Origin: Aplectana chamaeleonis
Taxonomy: Eukaryota > Nematoda > Chromadorea > Rhabditida > Cosmocercidae
NCBI GenBank assembly: GCA_029168955.1
Contig: JAPDOI010000038.1
Coordinates: 1,949,001-2,013,000 of the forward strand
Direction of reading: 5' to 3'
Length of the DNA stretch: 64,000 bases
Program-made: the position numbers and the translations under genes
Notes under the pieces: model-generated
Seen by the model: only the letters and a program-made list of their open reading frames with translations
Databases searched by the model: none
What the model was told of the DNA's origin: nothing
Shown: in pieces, positions 45,390-57,174 of the stretch
How positions within the stretch are numbered: the stretch's first letter is position 1
Layout: each line of letters begins with the position of its first letter

Positions 45390-45549
45390 TTAAGTGACGC
45401 GCCAGATCTTTATGTCACACGTAAGTCAACTCGTGCCGTGCAACAAGCTTACTGTGCTGAAGTTCACATGTAGCTTGAAGTTGTGGAGATAAGTCGCAGG
45501 TAACATGTTTAGAATCCTCAATTCGCATGTAACTTTATCAAAAATTCCT

Positions 45550-46730
45550 GAGCTGAGTTCCGCCTCATTCCACCCATATTTCGCCGACAACACCGGCAAT
45601 TGAATGAAAAGAAGCTGTTTTGACAAATTGGTGTTAATTTTGTTTAAGGAGTATTCAACTACACTCCGTGCCCTATGGAAAGTGCACATTCCAATCGCGT
45701 CAGCAAACCTACTGTATTCCTTCATTCTGCGGGTTTGAATTTCACTTTGAAGAAATTTCAATCATCTCGATTCAGCATGCATATTAGTGAACGCTCCCTT
45801 ACAAAGAACATCACGTTATTGGCGCTTTGAGACTTACAAAGGTGACTCCTCATTACTAGTAAATTTCACATCGTAACAGAGCACGAGTGAAATTCTCGAA
45901 GCTCCGCCCTGAATCTCACCACAATTTTGAGTGAAAGCTCTTTTTTCTCTTCGCAAGCACATTTTTTCCTTAGTCTCTCTTAACTAGAGACCTAATTGAT
46001 TACTTGAATCTGCAGTATATCCGGAATACACTTATGTAGATCAGGGTGACAACGGAAGTGTTTAAAGCGTTAAACAAGTTGAAGAAATCAAACATTCGCG
46101 GAAATGACTTGTTAGTATCTTTTGGGCATTCATAGTAAATTGCGTATAACCCCGTCTCGAACTGTTGGTTCCAAGAAGTTATAAGCGTTTTTCAAGTGCC
46201 GCAAAATATTAAGGAAATCCATCGGGCATTTTTCGGGTTTTCTCGAAGATTTTCTTCAGATTTGGCTGAAAATTTGTATGTAGGGATGACTGGGTTGCCG
46301 AAAACGAACCTGTGGTCCATTTGTCAAAATTCTGAATTTGATGTAGGTGACACTAGGTACCATCCCATTTAGGGGGCAAAAGCCATCTTAATAATATTAA
46401 CATCGACAAATGAACATCAAATTCGTAATCAGCACTCCGAATAACTTTCGCATAGAAATTTTGAGTCAAATCTTAGACTCTGACCCAACTACCGTATGCC
46501 CATCGTAATCTACCGCAAGCTGGCAAAAATCGATAAGTGGACCTCATATTAGTGTTCAGTGTTTCAAGTAACCCTCATTATCACTAAAACCAATTGCGCA
46601 GTTCAGGATATTTGATGACGAACGCGCCTCAGTTCTGTTCACTCAAATGAATAACGGAAAAGTGGTTATTTTTTGACGTCTCTGCGACTTTAAACAGTAC
46701 AAATGCGCACAAAATAATCGTCGTCCACTC
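45550..46730. other. Unassigned stretch
   Basis: Contains the recurring motif at about 46490-46575 (CCGTATGCCCATCGTAATCT). Nothing else recognised. Confidence 0.35.
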
Positions 46731-46732
46731 CC

Positions 46733-46896
46733 GGGTGGTGGCCAACGTGTCTTCCCACCCCTGAAGAGGCGGGAGAAACGGAAGAGACGAAGCGAGTGGG
46801 CTATCGCTTGCCCCGTGTTGCGTCCAATCAAGAACCTCGCTCCTCCCCCGTCTCTCCAGCCTCTTCAGGGGTTGGAATACACGATGGTCACCACCC
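46733..46896. mobile_element. Palindromic MITE-like element GGGTGGTGG
   Basis: Left arm GGGTGGTGGCCAACGTGTCT then CCCACCCCTGAAGAGG; the right arm is the inverse (CCTCTTCAGGGGTTGG ... CACCACCC). 164 bp. Class unknown. Confidence 0.7.
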
Positions 46897-46899
46897 TTC

Positions 46900-48045
46900 A
46901 CTCAAGCCAGTTACACGGCGGAGTGGCGTGCTGGGTAGATGAGTCACGGCAAAGACAAATCGATCGCCTACCGAGTGGCCGATGCACACCAAGGGGTGAA
47001 TGCATCAACGGGAAGGGTTGGGGCTGGAGCAGGGCAGTCTACGCTCTTGAAGATTTTCGTAAATACCAAAATCAATTGTGCCCCAGCCAAGAGTCTGGGC
47101 AGCTAGAGCAGCAAAAAACACAGTTGGGGCACGATTGATTAGATGCTCTACTGCCCTCGCACTGCGATTTGCAGAGATGCAATCTGCCCTGCCCCTATCC
47201 GGCGGTTAATGCAACCGGCCCCAGGATCGGCCGGGAACGTGTCTGTTCGGTGCACGCAGACTCCCTTTGTACAATTTAGTCTAGTGAATCAACGCACTTG
47301 CGATTGTAGATCGTCGAGCGCGATCAAAACCCTGCTGGCCGGTGTAGTCCTTAACGCTCCACGGCCGGCCACATTGATGGCGCCTTGTCAATTGACTGTA
47401 CTAAACTTGACAAGGAGGCCATAAACTATAACATACCGAGCCCGCGCCAGCGTATGCTACGCCGTCAATACGGAACAAGAGGTGCCGTGGTTATCCTTTC
47501 CGAGTTTAGGTAAAAAATTTTTTGACTCCTGTTGAGCGTTCGTCGAGCTCCTCTATTGTGATTTTTCTACAAACTCAAAGACATCGGTGAACATCCAAGG
47601 TTTTGCGAATCGGTGGTTGTTTATCCCGGGTTCGACGTTATAACGACGTCAGTCCCGTGGGGAGCCTCTCAGTGGACTAACAACGAGGATTATACAACTT
47701 GAACTAATTACACCAGCAAGCTGCATACTGTAATAAGGATATAATAACGATAATATCACAACCATGGTATGACAACCTGATACCACCAACTTGGAACTTT
47801 CTGAGTCATTCGATACCCATCCCGAGTGTAATATATGTAGGTACTGCGAATAATGTGAAAACCTCTTGCACGCACTACAGAACACGAGTGAGTTAGATTA
47901 TTTTATGTTACAAGTGTATGAGAGGGTTCGGAGGATTACGAAGGAGAAGGTGGGAAAATAATGCAGGAAGAGGAAACACCACTGGGTTACATATCACGGT
48001 CAATAATGAGGGTCATGACTATCGACCTATTCATTGAAGGCGCTG
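46900..48045. other. Unassigned stretch with small hairpins
   Basis: Inverted motifs CAATTGTGCCCCA / TTGGGGCACGATTG (47070-47138) and GGCCGGTGTAG / CGGCCGGCCAC. No ORF with a recognisable motif. Confidence 0.35.
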
Positions 48046-48049
48046 TTTG

Positions 48050-49020
48050 CCAGCCAACTGTATCATTGGTGATGAAGTAGTTGTGACTTTCGTCCGACTT
48101 ATTCCTTGCTGACGTCATCCTCAACGCAGGGGCGGCAGAGTGCATAGACACCGGGGCCTGGCGGCGTGCCAGTACGGTAAGGAACATTCTAGAGCAGGCA
48201 GAGACGCAGAGGGCGCAGGCGACCAGAGCCCCGCCCATCGATTACCATCATTCTTCTCGTCGTGGTGCGCGTCCGCCGGCTGCTCCGTCAACACCAAAGC
48301 AGTCGAGTCCAAGCTCTCCTGCTCCCGATGGATCGTCATCAGCCCAGCGAGCCGTAGCTCGCTGGCCAAGCAGTATGGCCGCAGTCAACATTCGGCCGGA
48401 GCCCGAAGTCATCAGGTGGGCTAATTCCGTACTGCCTAGGAAGCAGACGCCCGAAGGGAGGGCAATGGCGCAGGGGGCCGTTGCCTCTGCCTCGCAGTCC
48501 CGGTGCCGTGACACTCGTCCCACCGAAGTGACGCGGAGGAAACGCAGCGGTCCGGAGGCACCACTTAGGCCGACCCCTAGTTACTGGGAGGAGAATCCGC
48601 ACTTGACCCGTAGGCACGTTGTAAATAAGAGAGGTTAAACGCATCCTACTATCTGGTGTTCTGTTGTGTTGCAAGATACAGACAACGTGGCGGTAATATC
48701 CGCAGGCTACGGCCTTATTCAGTGCAGTCGACAGCCCGTGTGTATTTTGTGTTATGTTCGCTTTGGAGTCGCGAACCAGGGCGCCGAGGTCGACACGATG
48801 TATTTGTGACGTAAACACTGATGAGTATTGTGTGGTATATGTGTCAGCTCAAACAGGGCTTGGGCCTTTGTGTGTACGTACTGTACCCGCAGTGGCAGTG
48901 TAGGTATAGAGCGAGCATAGCGTGCAGAGTCCTGTCGCAGGTGTCCCCCAGACCGTGACGGGCGGGTCTGTCACCCACACCGCCGATGCAAGGAGCTTGG
49001 CGGACCCGCACGTCGCGACA
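48050..49020 (+). repeat. GC-rich dispersed repeat, copy B
   Basis: Matches 3255-4165 inverted, in order and over nearly its full length. Overlapping ORFs on both strands differ between copies, so they are not evidence of coding. Confidence 0.7.
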
Positions 49021-49570
49021 GTAGTGTTGAGAACGTCAGAGGCCTCAACAGCAAGCAGAACACGTAGAGAAGAACAGAATGGCACGGAGCTACAGGAACG
49101 ACAACCTCGAACGGTCGCGGCAGGGACGAAGACTGATGACCCAGACTGCGCCGCCCAAGCCAGTCTGACAAAGGCGTCTCGACCGTGCTTCCGGCTTTCG
49201 TTGTGGGACCGACCGCGCCCAGGCCTCTTCGAGGAAAGATAGCGATGCGCTTTCGTGGCTTAGGGGTAGTTTCGTAAATAGACTCATTTCTTGCCAATCG
49301 TAACTACAGCCTATCTCCCTCATTTGGAGCCTATCTAAGTGAAGTTTATCGCGCTCATCGTGTCGAGTTTTCCATATCACTTATATTTTGCGATGACCGA
49401 TCGTTTGGCAGTTTATATAGCTACCATAGGAAATTTTCATTGTAGAAACACATTCTTAAGTATCTAATTGTGGTAACTACGCATATGTATACATTGCGAA
49501 ACTAAGTAACAAGTAAGCATAATTAACCCGCCGTGGTGCTCAACAGTGGAGGTCTGTAAAGCCGTCACTT

Positions 49571-49721
49571 ACAACGTCGGCTTGAATCCAGGAGAGACTT
49601 TGCGTTCACTATTGAAGGCTGGCGCAAACTCGGTGCCATATGCTATATTATAGGTCCACCAAGTTTGCGCCAACCTCCACTGGGGAACGCAAAGTCTCTT
49701 CCGAATCCACGCCGATGTTAT
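49571..49721. repeat. Long hairpin CGTCGG-...-TGCGTTCACT, copy 1
   Basis: Arms from ACAACGTCGGCTTGAATCC through TTGCGTTCACT and GGCGCAAACTCGGTG, with the inverse on the right. The same structure recurs at 51419-51563. A looser form is at 53120-53240 and 50960-51060. Confidence 0.72.
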
Positions 49722-49989
49722 ATCTAAAGTACTTGCCAAGAAACCGATTTTGACGATTCCAACCTAAAATGTATCCTAGAGCAAACTAAGATATGACTGC
49801 GTGTCTATGGCAGTCTGGACTGATTTTATAGCAGCTGCGATGAATACGCAGTAATTTTTTAGATGCTGTGGGGTATGACTAGTTGTAAGGTGATGTCATC
49901 TCATTCCGTTGCTTGATGAATACTGTAGGCATCTAAGCAGCAACTTTACAGACCTCCGCTGTTGAACAACACAGCAGGTTATTTATGCG

Positions 49990-50830
49990 TCAGACCCTAG
50001 TTATACACCAGCGGAATGAAAACGTCCAGCGATGACACTGCCGCAGCTCGATGTAGCAACTCGTCCGCACTATTGCTTCGTTGACACCGTAGAGCAGACA
50101 TGAAATTCTTGTGAACCCTAATTGAAAGCGGATTTAGTGAATATTCCACTATTCTGTCAGAAATATATTGCAAAATGTTTTGAAGGCACTGTTCACGATA
50201 AATTTCATTCTCGAATTTACTATGACAAACGCTTCTCGTGGCTCTCAGCAGCACGACAGCGTCAAAGAAACGGGACGAAAACCTACCAAGGAGCCGCAAA
50301 ACGGCTTCGGAAAGTGGACAAACACCGCCGCTTTGGGCAAGTCCGGCCCCTCTCCGCCCCTCGACGTGAACAATGGAACACTCGAGTTCGTAAGATGAGC
50401 AATGGCTTCCGATCAATAGCCCCGTTCTTCCCTTCAATGTCAATTTCTCTCTTTACTCAGGTCAGCTTGCATACATTGGCTGCAGAAGACGGAAGTTACA
50501 AGCCTAGGACAACTCGTCCATAATGCTTCCCTAGCTCAATTTTTGAGGGACCATAACTCCGTTCCTAGAAGGTCTTGTACAATTCCACAGACATCATTGG
50601 AATCTGGAAGGGACCTTTTTCAAGATAGGCGAAAAAACAGGAAAGGGAATTTTATCGTGAACACTGCCTTTAATTATTCTGCTCCTCCTGTCATTGTAGT
50701 GCTCTCTATGCTCTTTTGGTATTGTTTAAATACGTTCAACTCTCGAAAATTACCAGCTGGAGGAATTTGGCGAGTTCCTATCCGGGTGGGTCCCGCAACG
50801 ACGCCGTACCCGATGCGTGTATGACTGCTC
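49990..50830 (+). repeat. Segmental duplication unit, copy 1 (with TTAA insertion)
   Basis: 49990-50183 plus 50670-50830 parallels 53250-53600. Shared pieces: CGGAATGAAAACRTCC, GAAATTCTTGTG, TTGTTTAAATACG / TTGTTTGATGTTTT, and CAGCTGG(A/T)GGAA(T/C)TTGG. The element 50184-50669 interrupts this copy only. Confidence 0.65.
50184..50669 (+). mobile_element. TTAA-family element, GGAAGTTACAAGCCT subfamily, copy 3
   Basis: AGGCACTGTTCACGATAAAT at left and ATCGTGAACACTGCCT followed by TTAA at right. Internal ACGGAAGTTACAAGCCTAGG and GACCATAACTCCGTTCCTAG as in 36824-37300. Confidence 0.82.
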
Positions 50831-51418
50831 GGTACAATTTTTCTTCACCTTTCTCTGAGCCAACTGTTCCTTTTGCTGTCCCTTACAATCAGCACGGTGA
50901 GGGTGTAAATACAGTCGGAACGAGTCGCTTTAATTTTATGCGCGTTTTTTGTGCGCGTTGGCGCAAGCTCAGCGCGTATAACATACACGCACCTAATTTG
51001 CACCAACGGACAATAAGGAACGCAATGTATCAGTGCGACCCGTGCCGACTGTAAGTGACGCTTATCTTGCCATTTCCATAGCTTCCCGCCAATGCATAAC
51101 TAGAGCCTTAATTGTTAGGTCCATTCTCATCATGTACATATTTATTTACCATAATCATAGGCTGAAGAAAGTGTTATTAACAATATATGCCGTTGAGGTT
51201 AACTCAGCCTTCTCCAATCCTTGATCTTCTTGAAGCGGTGAGCCTCAGGAGCAGTTTTGTTCCAGCTTTGTTCAACATATTCACACGTGATCTGCTTTCT
51301 TCCCTCTCTGAAAGTTATGCAGAATCTTTATTGTGCGTATAGCTGACCACCATGGCTGACCGCTACACAGCTAGTGGCAATCGAAATTGAGAGCTCTTTA
51401 GAAATGACCCAAGAATTA

Positions 51419-51563
51419 ACATCGGCATGGATCGTAAAGAAACTTCGCGTTCACTGTTGAAGGTTGGCGCAAACTCGGTGCTATATGCTATAACATAGGT
51501 GCACCGAGTTTGCGTCAACCTTCAACAGTGAACGAGAAGTCTCTTCACGATCCATGCCGACGT
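51419..51563. repeat. Long hairpin, copy 2
   Basis: AACATCGGCATGGATCGTAA ... CTTCGCGTTCACTGTTGAAG and the inverse. About 60-bp arms with very few mismatches around a TATGCTATAACATA loop. Same family as 49571-49721. Confidence 0.78.
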
Positions 51564-52539
51564 TACCTTCTGCGAATCATCCTACGTATTTTGAAATGAG
51601 AAGACTTGTAAGTCGCTAAATCCAGGGACCTATTCATTAAAGGCAGTGTTCTCGATGAAACATGGTTGTCAAGTTTTCCTGGTTGAAGTCTTCTTTTTTT
51701 GAATCGTTAACTAATGACTTCCTGTGGCGGTGACTTTGATTGACTCACATGCACTTTCATTCGATTGAGAGCTAGGGAACTCCCACGGGGCGCTTTTATT
51801 CTGATCGTACGATGAATGGTGAAGAAGGCACGGCCAAGGCTTTTCTCTGTAAACACGTATACAGCTGCGTGAGAACTCCAGAATGACTTTCTCTTCGTCC
51901 TCTCACAGACGTCGACAGCATTGTTGGTGGTAATAGTTTCAGTCTTGTAATGTTACCAGATTTTCTAGGTTCTGTAATTTTTATAGGCGACTCTGCTTCG
52001 CCTAATGTAATACTCTAGGACCTACTGCATACATCCTTCGACGAGCGACGCGATAGTGTGTTTGGCATCTATAGCGACCGAAAATCGATATTGCTGGTAT
52101 GCACTGTCGCTTTCGTGCTTCGTTGTAAGTATGAAGCCAGCCTAACTGCTACTATTCGGATTTCCATTCGTTTAGCCGGTACAACATGAGACCTCTGTCG
52201 CGAAGTCATTAGGTAAATGTCGCCGGTGAGGTGTTCTCCACTGTGAGCTGTGTCTCTTTCTTTTATGTCCATCTTGAATTTCTCTGGCTCATTATGAGAC
52301 CGTGAGTCTTCAAATACTACATTTCGAGCAGAACTTCGTTGGGTGGAGCCACGCACTGAATCAATTTTCATATTTGTGCAGGTGAAGGGAGGAAAATTCA
52401 GCCTTGAAAAGAAAACCGGGGAAGGACTGCAAAAAATAAATCATAATGATCCGACATCTGTGCGATTTTTTTTCTAAAATAAGGCTGTCATTACCGGTTT
52501 CCCGTCTATACCTTTTCTCACCCTTTAAGATGAACTTTT
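51564..52539. other. Unassigned stretch with a solo TTAA-family end
   Basis: TTAA (51637-51640) plus AGGCAGTGTTCTCGATGAAA at 51641 without a partner nearby. A 100-codon antisense ORF (52069-52371) is unrecognised. Confidence 0.4.
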
Positions 52540-52795
52540 GATGATGGTCCTTGTTCTTCTCCTTCGGCGTTTGCCCTGCATTTTAGCAGGGTCCACTTTT
52601 CTTGAACGTTGCCGCCATTTGACCTTGTCGTTCACGTTGTTAGGGTGGAGGCCTGCAATTTTCATATAGTTGTGCAGGACATCCTGCTATCTCTGCTTAG
52701 GTCGTCCTCTTGGTCGCTGGCCCGTCACTTGGAGCTGCATAGCCGCTTTCGCTATCGAGTGTTCTCGATACTCATTGTAGGTTCCATCAGATCTA
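52540..52795 (-). pseudogene. RTE-like LINE C-terminal fragment
   Basis: The - strand reads GTYNEYREHSIAKAAMQLQV, TGQRPRGRPKQR, a stop, QDVLHNYMKIAGLHPNNV and DKVKWRQRSRKVDPAKMQGK. The GRPK.RW.D.L..D....G......A.DR.KWR pattern is characteristic of RTE-type LINE C-termini. The W is now a stop. Confidence 0.75.
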
Positions 52796-53249
52796 TGCGT
52801 CTCTCAAGACGGCAATGGTGATTTTTCAGAGAATTCGTAAAGAGTAGGTTAGTACGAAAGAATTGTGTTGGAAGCCATTGGTTCAGATTCTGGATTGTTT
52901 CCACTCACTGATTGATGGATATCTAAATCCTATCCAACCACGACCACACTATACTTGACAAAAATCGCAAACAGGCTGCCGCCGTTTGCTTTTTCCGGGT
53001 CGATAGACGTTAGTTGCCTTCGAATAATAACTTGTGCAGTCACCCAGCGATCTGGACTTAGCTTTCTTTTTGGGAACAGAATATGAGTCAACGGGTTAAG
53101 GATACATTGGCAGAGGGTAATGTGCGCTCTTCATTGCGCATTGAAGCAAACTCGCTGCACATATGTTTAGTCATATCTAAGCGCTCCTACCAACGCACAA
53201 CAAGGTACGCAAAATATCAGTGTGATTCGTGCCAACTGTAGGTGTAATT

Positions 53250-53587
53250 AAGGCACTAGTTAAATGTATACCGTCGGAATGAAAACATCCCGTTATAACA
53301 CTGCCTCAGCTTGCCGTGTGGTCTAGGATTTAGACGCGATATTGCAGAACAGAAATTCTTGTGCAGTGCAATTGAGTTTTGCCGGCATTTTTTTTCTGCC
53401 ACACAGTCATTGGAAGAATCTTCTATTGTTCCATTACTTGCCTCATTGCCGTGGTGCTAATACTTTCATACTATTGTTTGATGTTTTAACAAATTAACAG
53501 CGGCAAAAATGATCAGCTGGTGGAACTTGGCAAGCTTCCAACCGGGTAGGTCTCGCGACGATACAGGGCGCAATGCGGCGTGTAAGA
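53250..53587 (+). repeat. Segmental duplication unit, copy 2
   Basis: Homologous to 49990-50830 without the TTAA element. It ends where the GGGGTACGTTATACTT element begins. Confidence 0.6.
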
Positions 53588-54141
53588 GGGGTACGTTATA
53601 CTTCTGCGACACACGTTCGCGTCGCTGTGCACAGCGAATCGACCCCCCGTCGCAGAGCTCTCGCCCTTTAACACTTAATGGATCGCGTGTCCACACTGCG
53701 CACCCACGCCAAAAACTCGACTTTTTTTGTTTTACTTGAAGAGAAACGGATTCTTTCTAAATATTGCTTTTACATCTCTGCTTAGTACAACTTCCATAAC
53801 TGGTATGCAGATAATAAGCGCCAAATATCTCCTTTTGATATAGGCTATTACAACAAAAAATCAATTTAAAAACTCACTGAAAAGATTGGCCGTGGAGCGC
53901 GCGGTCTCCTAGGTGTTAACCTGCCGTAGTCGAAGTGCGCTGCACATCGACAGCGACCTGGGCAACGACAGGCTTCGACACAGTCGCAATATGTCAGCCC
54001 TCTGCGATACGTCGCTGCGACGGTCGAGCGACAGCTGTTCTTACAATGGCCAATGTCGTTGCTTTCATGCGGGCTTCGCCACGATTTGTGCTAGATTGCA
54101 TGCCTTTCGCTTATGACAGCGACAAAGTATACCATACTCCC
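53588..54141. mobile_element. TIR element GGGGTATGGTATACTTT, copy 2
   Basis: GGGGTACGTTATACTTCTGCG at left and GCGACAAAGTATACCATACT then CCC at right. 53930-54141 matches 35510-35722 closely, including TGCAGTATGTCAGCCCTC versus CGCAATATGTCAGCCCTC. An extra AT-rich 230-bp insert lies at about 53700-53930. Confidence 0.7.
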
Positions 54142-54144
54142 GAC

Positions 54145-55160
54145 TGCTTGTTGTGATTTTTAACAGCGTTTTCCTGTGACAACTGCTCGCTTCTGAGTGC
54201 ATCAGCACAGAAAAGGTCTCAGTTAGTGACGGTAAATAACTAGGGCCTCGTGCTACGTTCGACTTTCGCTTGCAGCCTGAGGTTAACTGAAAAGCCAAGT
54301 TAAGTTCCAATTCATGCTCATTGCTCATATTCTATAGAGGTAATTCGAGACGGGTTGTTAATCTTAAAAATAGTTTCAATTCGCTGATTCTTTTTGTCGT
54401 TCCAGGTAATTCGACATTGTTAAGAATTTTCTGTGTTAATCAACTCTCGACTTTCCTCATGTTGCCCTACCTTCACAGTGATCTGAAAAATTTAATATTT
54501 TTTTTGAGATCTAGTCAGCCTCTGCTGCACAGCTATGTATGTAAGTAATGCTCGAAGGAGACAGTTGATGAATCTTTCGCTTTTCTACGAATCTTGTTGT
54601 TAAGTAGTTGTGTTGTTCTACGTAACAAATGCTCTATACTGAGGTACGTACAAAAGCAGTCCTTGATAACACATTGTCCCCTTCGCAGTCATTTTGCTGC
54701 CGTTCTGTCGTAGAATCGTGGCCTTGCAACGATAAGGGATACGGGTTGACCTGAGTTGAAGTTTGAGAGTGTCAACTCCTCGATGTTTTGCTCACAAAAT
54801 CCAGCTTGTAAACCCGGAAGCGTGGGGGATATGAGAATTTGGTCACGCGCGCCCTTATTACGTTAAGTTGCAAAACCCAGAAAGCAAGCATGATTAGTTT
54901 TGCGGTTGCGTATTGTTTACATCTTGTTGTAGTAAACAGCGTGTGTCACTTAGTTAATAAGCGCCAATTGAATCGAATTTGGCGCGCCCGGTAGTGGGTT
55001 CCACGAGCCGTCTGCCCAATACCGTATTAGCTCCACCTACCGTAATTTGCACAGCGGACATATTCTGAACTGCCAGCACTGAAACACTTTCACTGCTGAC
55101 TTCTGTAATGCCTATTTATAGATTGATTGTGAGTTTTTTAGTTCTTTTTTTCTTGGACTG
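54145..55160. other. Unassigned stretch
   Basis: Nothing recognised beyond T-rich low-complexity patches and a CTACCGTAATTTGC remnant near 55036 of the recurring 80-bp motif. Confidence 0.3.
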
Positions 55161-55167
55161 ATTTTAA

Positions 55168-55893
55168 AGGCAGGGTCCGGGCAGAATTATGATTTTGAGA
55201 TTGCCCGCTAAGTCGGTGCTCTTGCTATATGTAGTCCCAAGGAACACTGCATAAAAACCGGTCTTCTTCAAGTTACTCCAGCCACTTCCGTTAGCCGATG
55301 ATCCAGAAAAGTCAGAAAAGTGTGGCCATCGTCCATATTTTAGCGGTTGTCCACGCATTCTTCAAAAGGGCTGTGTAATTATCGGTCATTCCCGCCATGA
55401 TTATCATGCTTTGAATACCGTAATCCCTGACTTTGAGGCTGTTTTCTCCAGAACTAAGGACTCAGAGTCCACGTGCATAACACGTGCAAAATGCAAGATC
55501 TCAAATCCTCAAAATAAGCGAGATGTAAGCGACCACCACGAGCCCGACCCCCTCAAGCCACCACTACATGCCCTACCCCCTTCCTGATTCTCGACCTCAA
55601 TATCGGCTGGGTGAATCTATGAATTTCAACCGAGCCTATGCTCTTCAGTACATTACCGGTTTTTGCCCTTATCCTGTCTCGCTCTCGCGTAACGGCTGCG
55701 AATGAAAAGACATACAAGCCTGAGACAACTCGTCCACTGCTTTTCCGCCCTCAATTTATAGACTTTTTTGAGGAGCCATAACTCCTTTTGTAGGGGTTCT
55801 TGAGCGATTTCAAAGTCACCACTGTGATCAGCGTGTGATTTCCTCCAATATAAGCATAAAAAAGAAAAACATTTCTCTCGTTATTCTGTGCCT
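55168..55893. mobile_element. Composite TTAA-family element carrying the 155-bp open-frame segment
   Basis: TTAA (55164-55167) then AGGCAGGGTCCGGGC at left; CTGTGCCT then TTAA (55894-55897) at right. The left part holds the 155-bp segment also found at 14457-14612. The right part holds the GACAACTCGTCCACTGC / CCATAACTCCTTTTGTAG block of the 36824-37300 subfamily. The two ends differ, so it may be two elements fused. Confidence 0.55.
55311..55467 (+). repeat. Conserved 155-bp segment, copy 2 (open frame)
   Basis: See 14457-14612. The frame SEKCGHRPYFSGCPRILQ ... DYHALNTVIPDFEAVF ... is open across the whole segment although flanking sequence is unrelated. Product unknown. Confidence 0.6.
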
Positions 55894-55907
55894 TTAACTG
55901 GATTTAA

Positions 55908-56391
55908 AGGCAGTGTTCACGATGATTTTCGTCCCCGAGTTTTTCTCATAAAACAATGCGTTGGCCTCCAAGAGTCACCAAAATTACGAAGAAACGGCGA
56001 GAAACGCATTAAAACGTCATATTTTAGTGACATTATTCTATAACATGGACTAGTTGTCCGGTTGGATGAACATGTTCATGGTGCTTGCCACCGGTGGAAA
56101 ATTGGGTCAATCGAAAATAGAAGAATATTTCATGCAAAGCAGGATTAGTTAGGGCCCTAAGGAAAGAATGGAGCAATAGAGAGTAGAGAATTTCGAAGGA
56201 AGGGTCCACAAAAGAGTTCATTGTCACAACAAACAGTTCCTGTGATACTTAAGAGGCGGGGTGATACTTTAGTATTTCGTGTACTTCTGATGCGTTTTTC
56301 TCAATTTCTACGTCATTTTAGTACTACCCGGGGGCCACTTAATCAATATAGCAAATAATCTCAAAAAAGAAGATTATCGTGAACACTGCCT
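55908..56391. mobile_element. TTAA-family element
   Basis: TTAA, AGGCAGTGTTCACGATGATT ... AGATTATCGTGAACACTGCC T, TTAA (56392-56395). 484 bp. Both target sites are perfect, and it begins 14 bp from the end of the previous element. Confidence 0.85.
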
Positions 56392-56490
56392 TTAATGCCG
56401 ATCTGTGCTTACCAGATCATACCCGTTAACGGGTGATTGCTGTTCTGCCTACACTGTTCATGTGTGAATAGCTGAGGAATGCAGAGCGGG

Positions 56491-56562
56491 GTGTCGGAAG
56501 TGTAATAGTAACACTCCCGCCCGGTGAGCTATGTAATGCGGGTTCGATTTCTGCCTGACACT
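56491..56562 (+). tRNA. tRNA-like sequence (tRNA-derived SINE or pseudogene), copy 1
   Basis: GTGTCGG pairs with CTGACAC as a 7-bp acceptor stem. GTG...CAC forms a D stem. GCGGG-TTCGATT-TCTGC forms the T arm with a good B box (GGTTCGATT). The anticodon loop would be CCGGTGA, giving GGT (Thr), but U33 is replaced by C and the anticodon stem is poor. Not a normal tRNA gene. Confidence 0.4.
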
Positions 56563-57103
56563 TAAGTTTTGTATTCAACTCAGCAACCTTGGTTTTTTGA
56601 GGGTTGTAGATGTGATAAAACGAAACCATGTAAGATTTCGAAATTACACTCAATCCTTACGTGTAGATCAAAAGCGACCAACACTCTAGGTTCCGGTGGG
56701 TAAAATGCTAACTAACCTAATATGATTCGCCAAAAAAAACTGGTAATGGACCTCAAGATTCGTGTTTAGGGCCCCAAATTACAACCTGGACGAAGTTTCG
56801 GCGGAAATGTTCCTCGACCTTTGAACTCCTAAAAAATGGTATTATGCTTACACCTTATGGGCTCCGAATCTCGAAAAAAATTAGGGGACGAACTTTGCTT
56901 TCGGGGGTTGATTGAAGTGCTCAACAGGAATCTGAGACCCGTTAATCACTTTTGGACAGATCACGGTAGATTATGGCGGGTATACTGCAGTTTGATCAAA
57001 GTCTCAGATTTGATGTTCTTGAGTATTTGATGCCTTTTTATGATATATAATGATATATAATCACAAGATCTCACAAGGTCGCTGAGTTGAATACAAAACT
57101 TAG

Positions 57104-57174
57104 GTTTCAGGCAGGAATCGAACCCGCATTGTATCGCTTACCGGGCGAGAGTGTTACCATTAAACTACCGACAC
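57104..57174 (-). tRNA. tRNA-like sequence, copy 2
   Basis: The - strand reads GTGTCGGTAGTTTAATGGTA ... CTCTCGCCCGGTAAGCGATA ... GCGGGTTCGATTCCTGC. It has a perfect A-box-like TAGTTTAATGG and a perfect B box GGTTCGATTCC. The TCGC/GCGA stem around CCGGTAA gives anticodon GGT; position 33 is C. More intact than copy 1. A tRNA-Thr-like SINE head is the simplest reading. Confidence 0.45.

Larger units (their letters stand above)
44590..45545. repeat. Diverged second copy of the SL1-like repeat unit, split by a TTAA element
   Basis: It shares with 14990-15320, in the same order: GCGACGC motifs, the SL1-like segment, AGTGCGTCGT, and AAGTTACATGT/AAGTCGCA. The 443-bp element 44947-45389 is inserted in it. 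Confidence 0.6.

Noticed and set aside
48140..49380. Several ORFs of 90-160 codons at 48-49.4 kb
   Set aside because: They lie in a GC-rich dispersed repeat whose other copy (3255-4165) does not preserve any of these frames.
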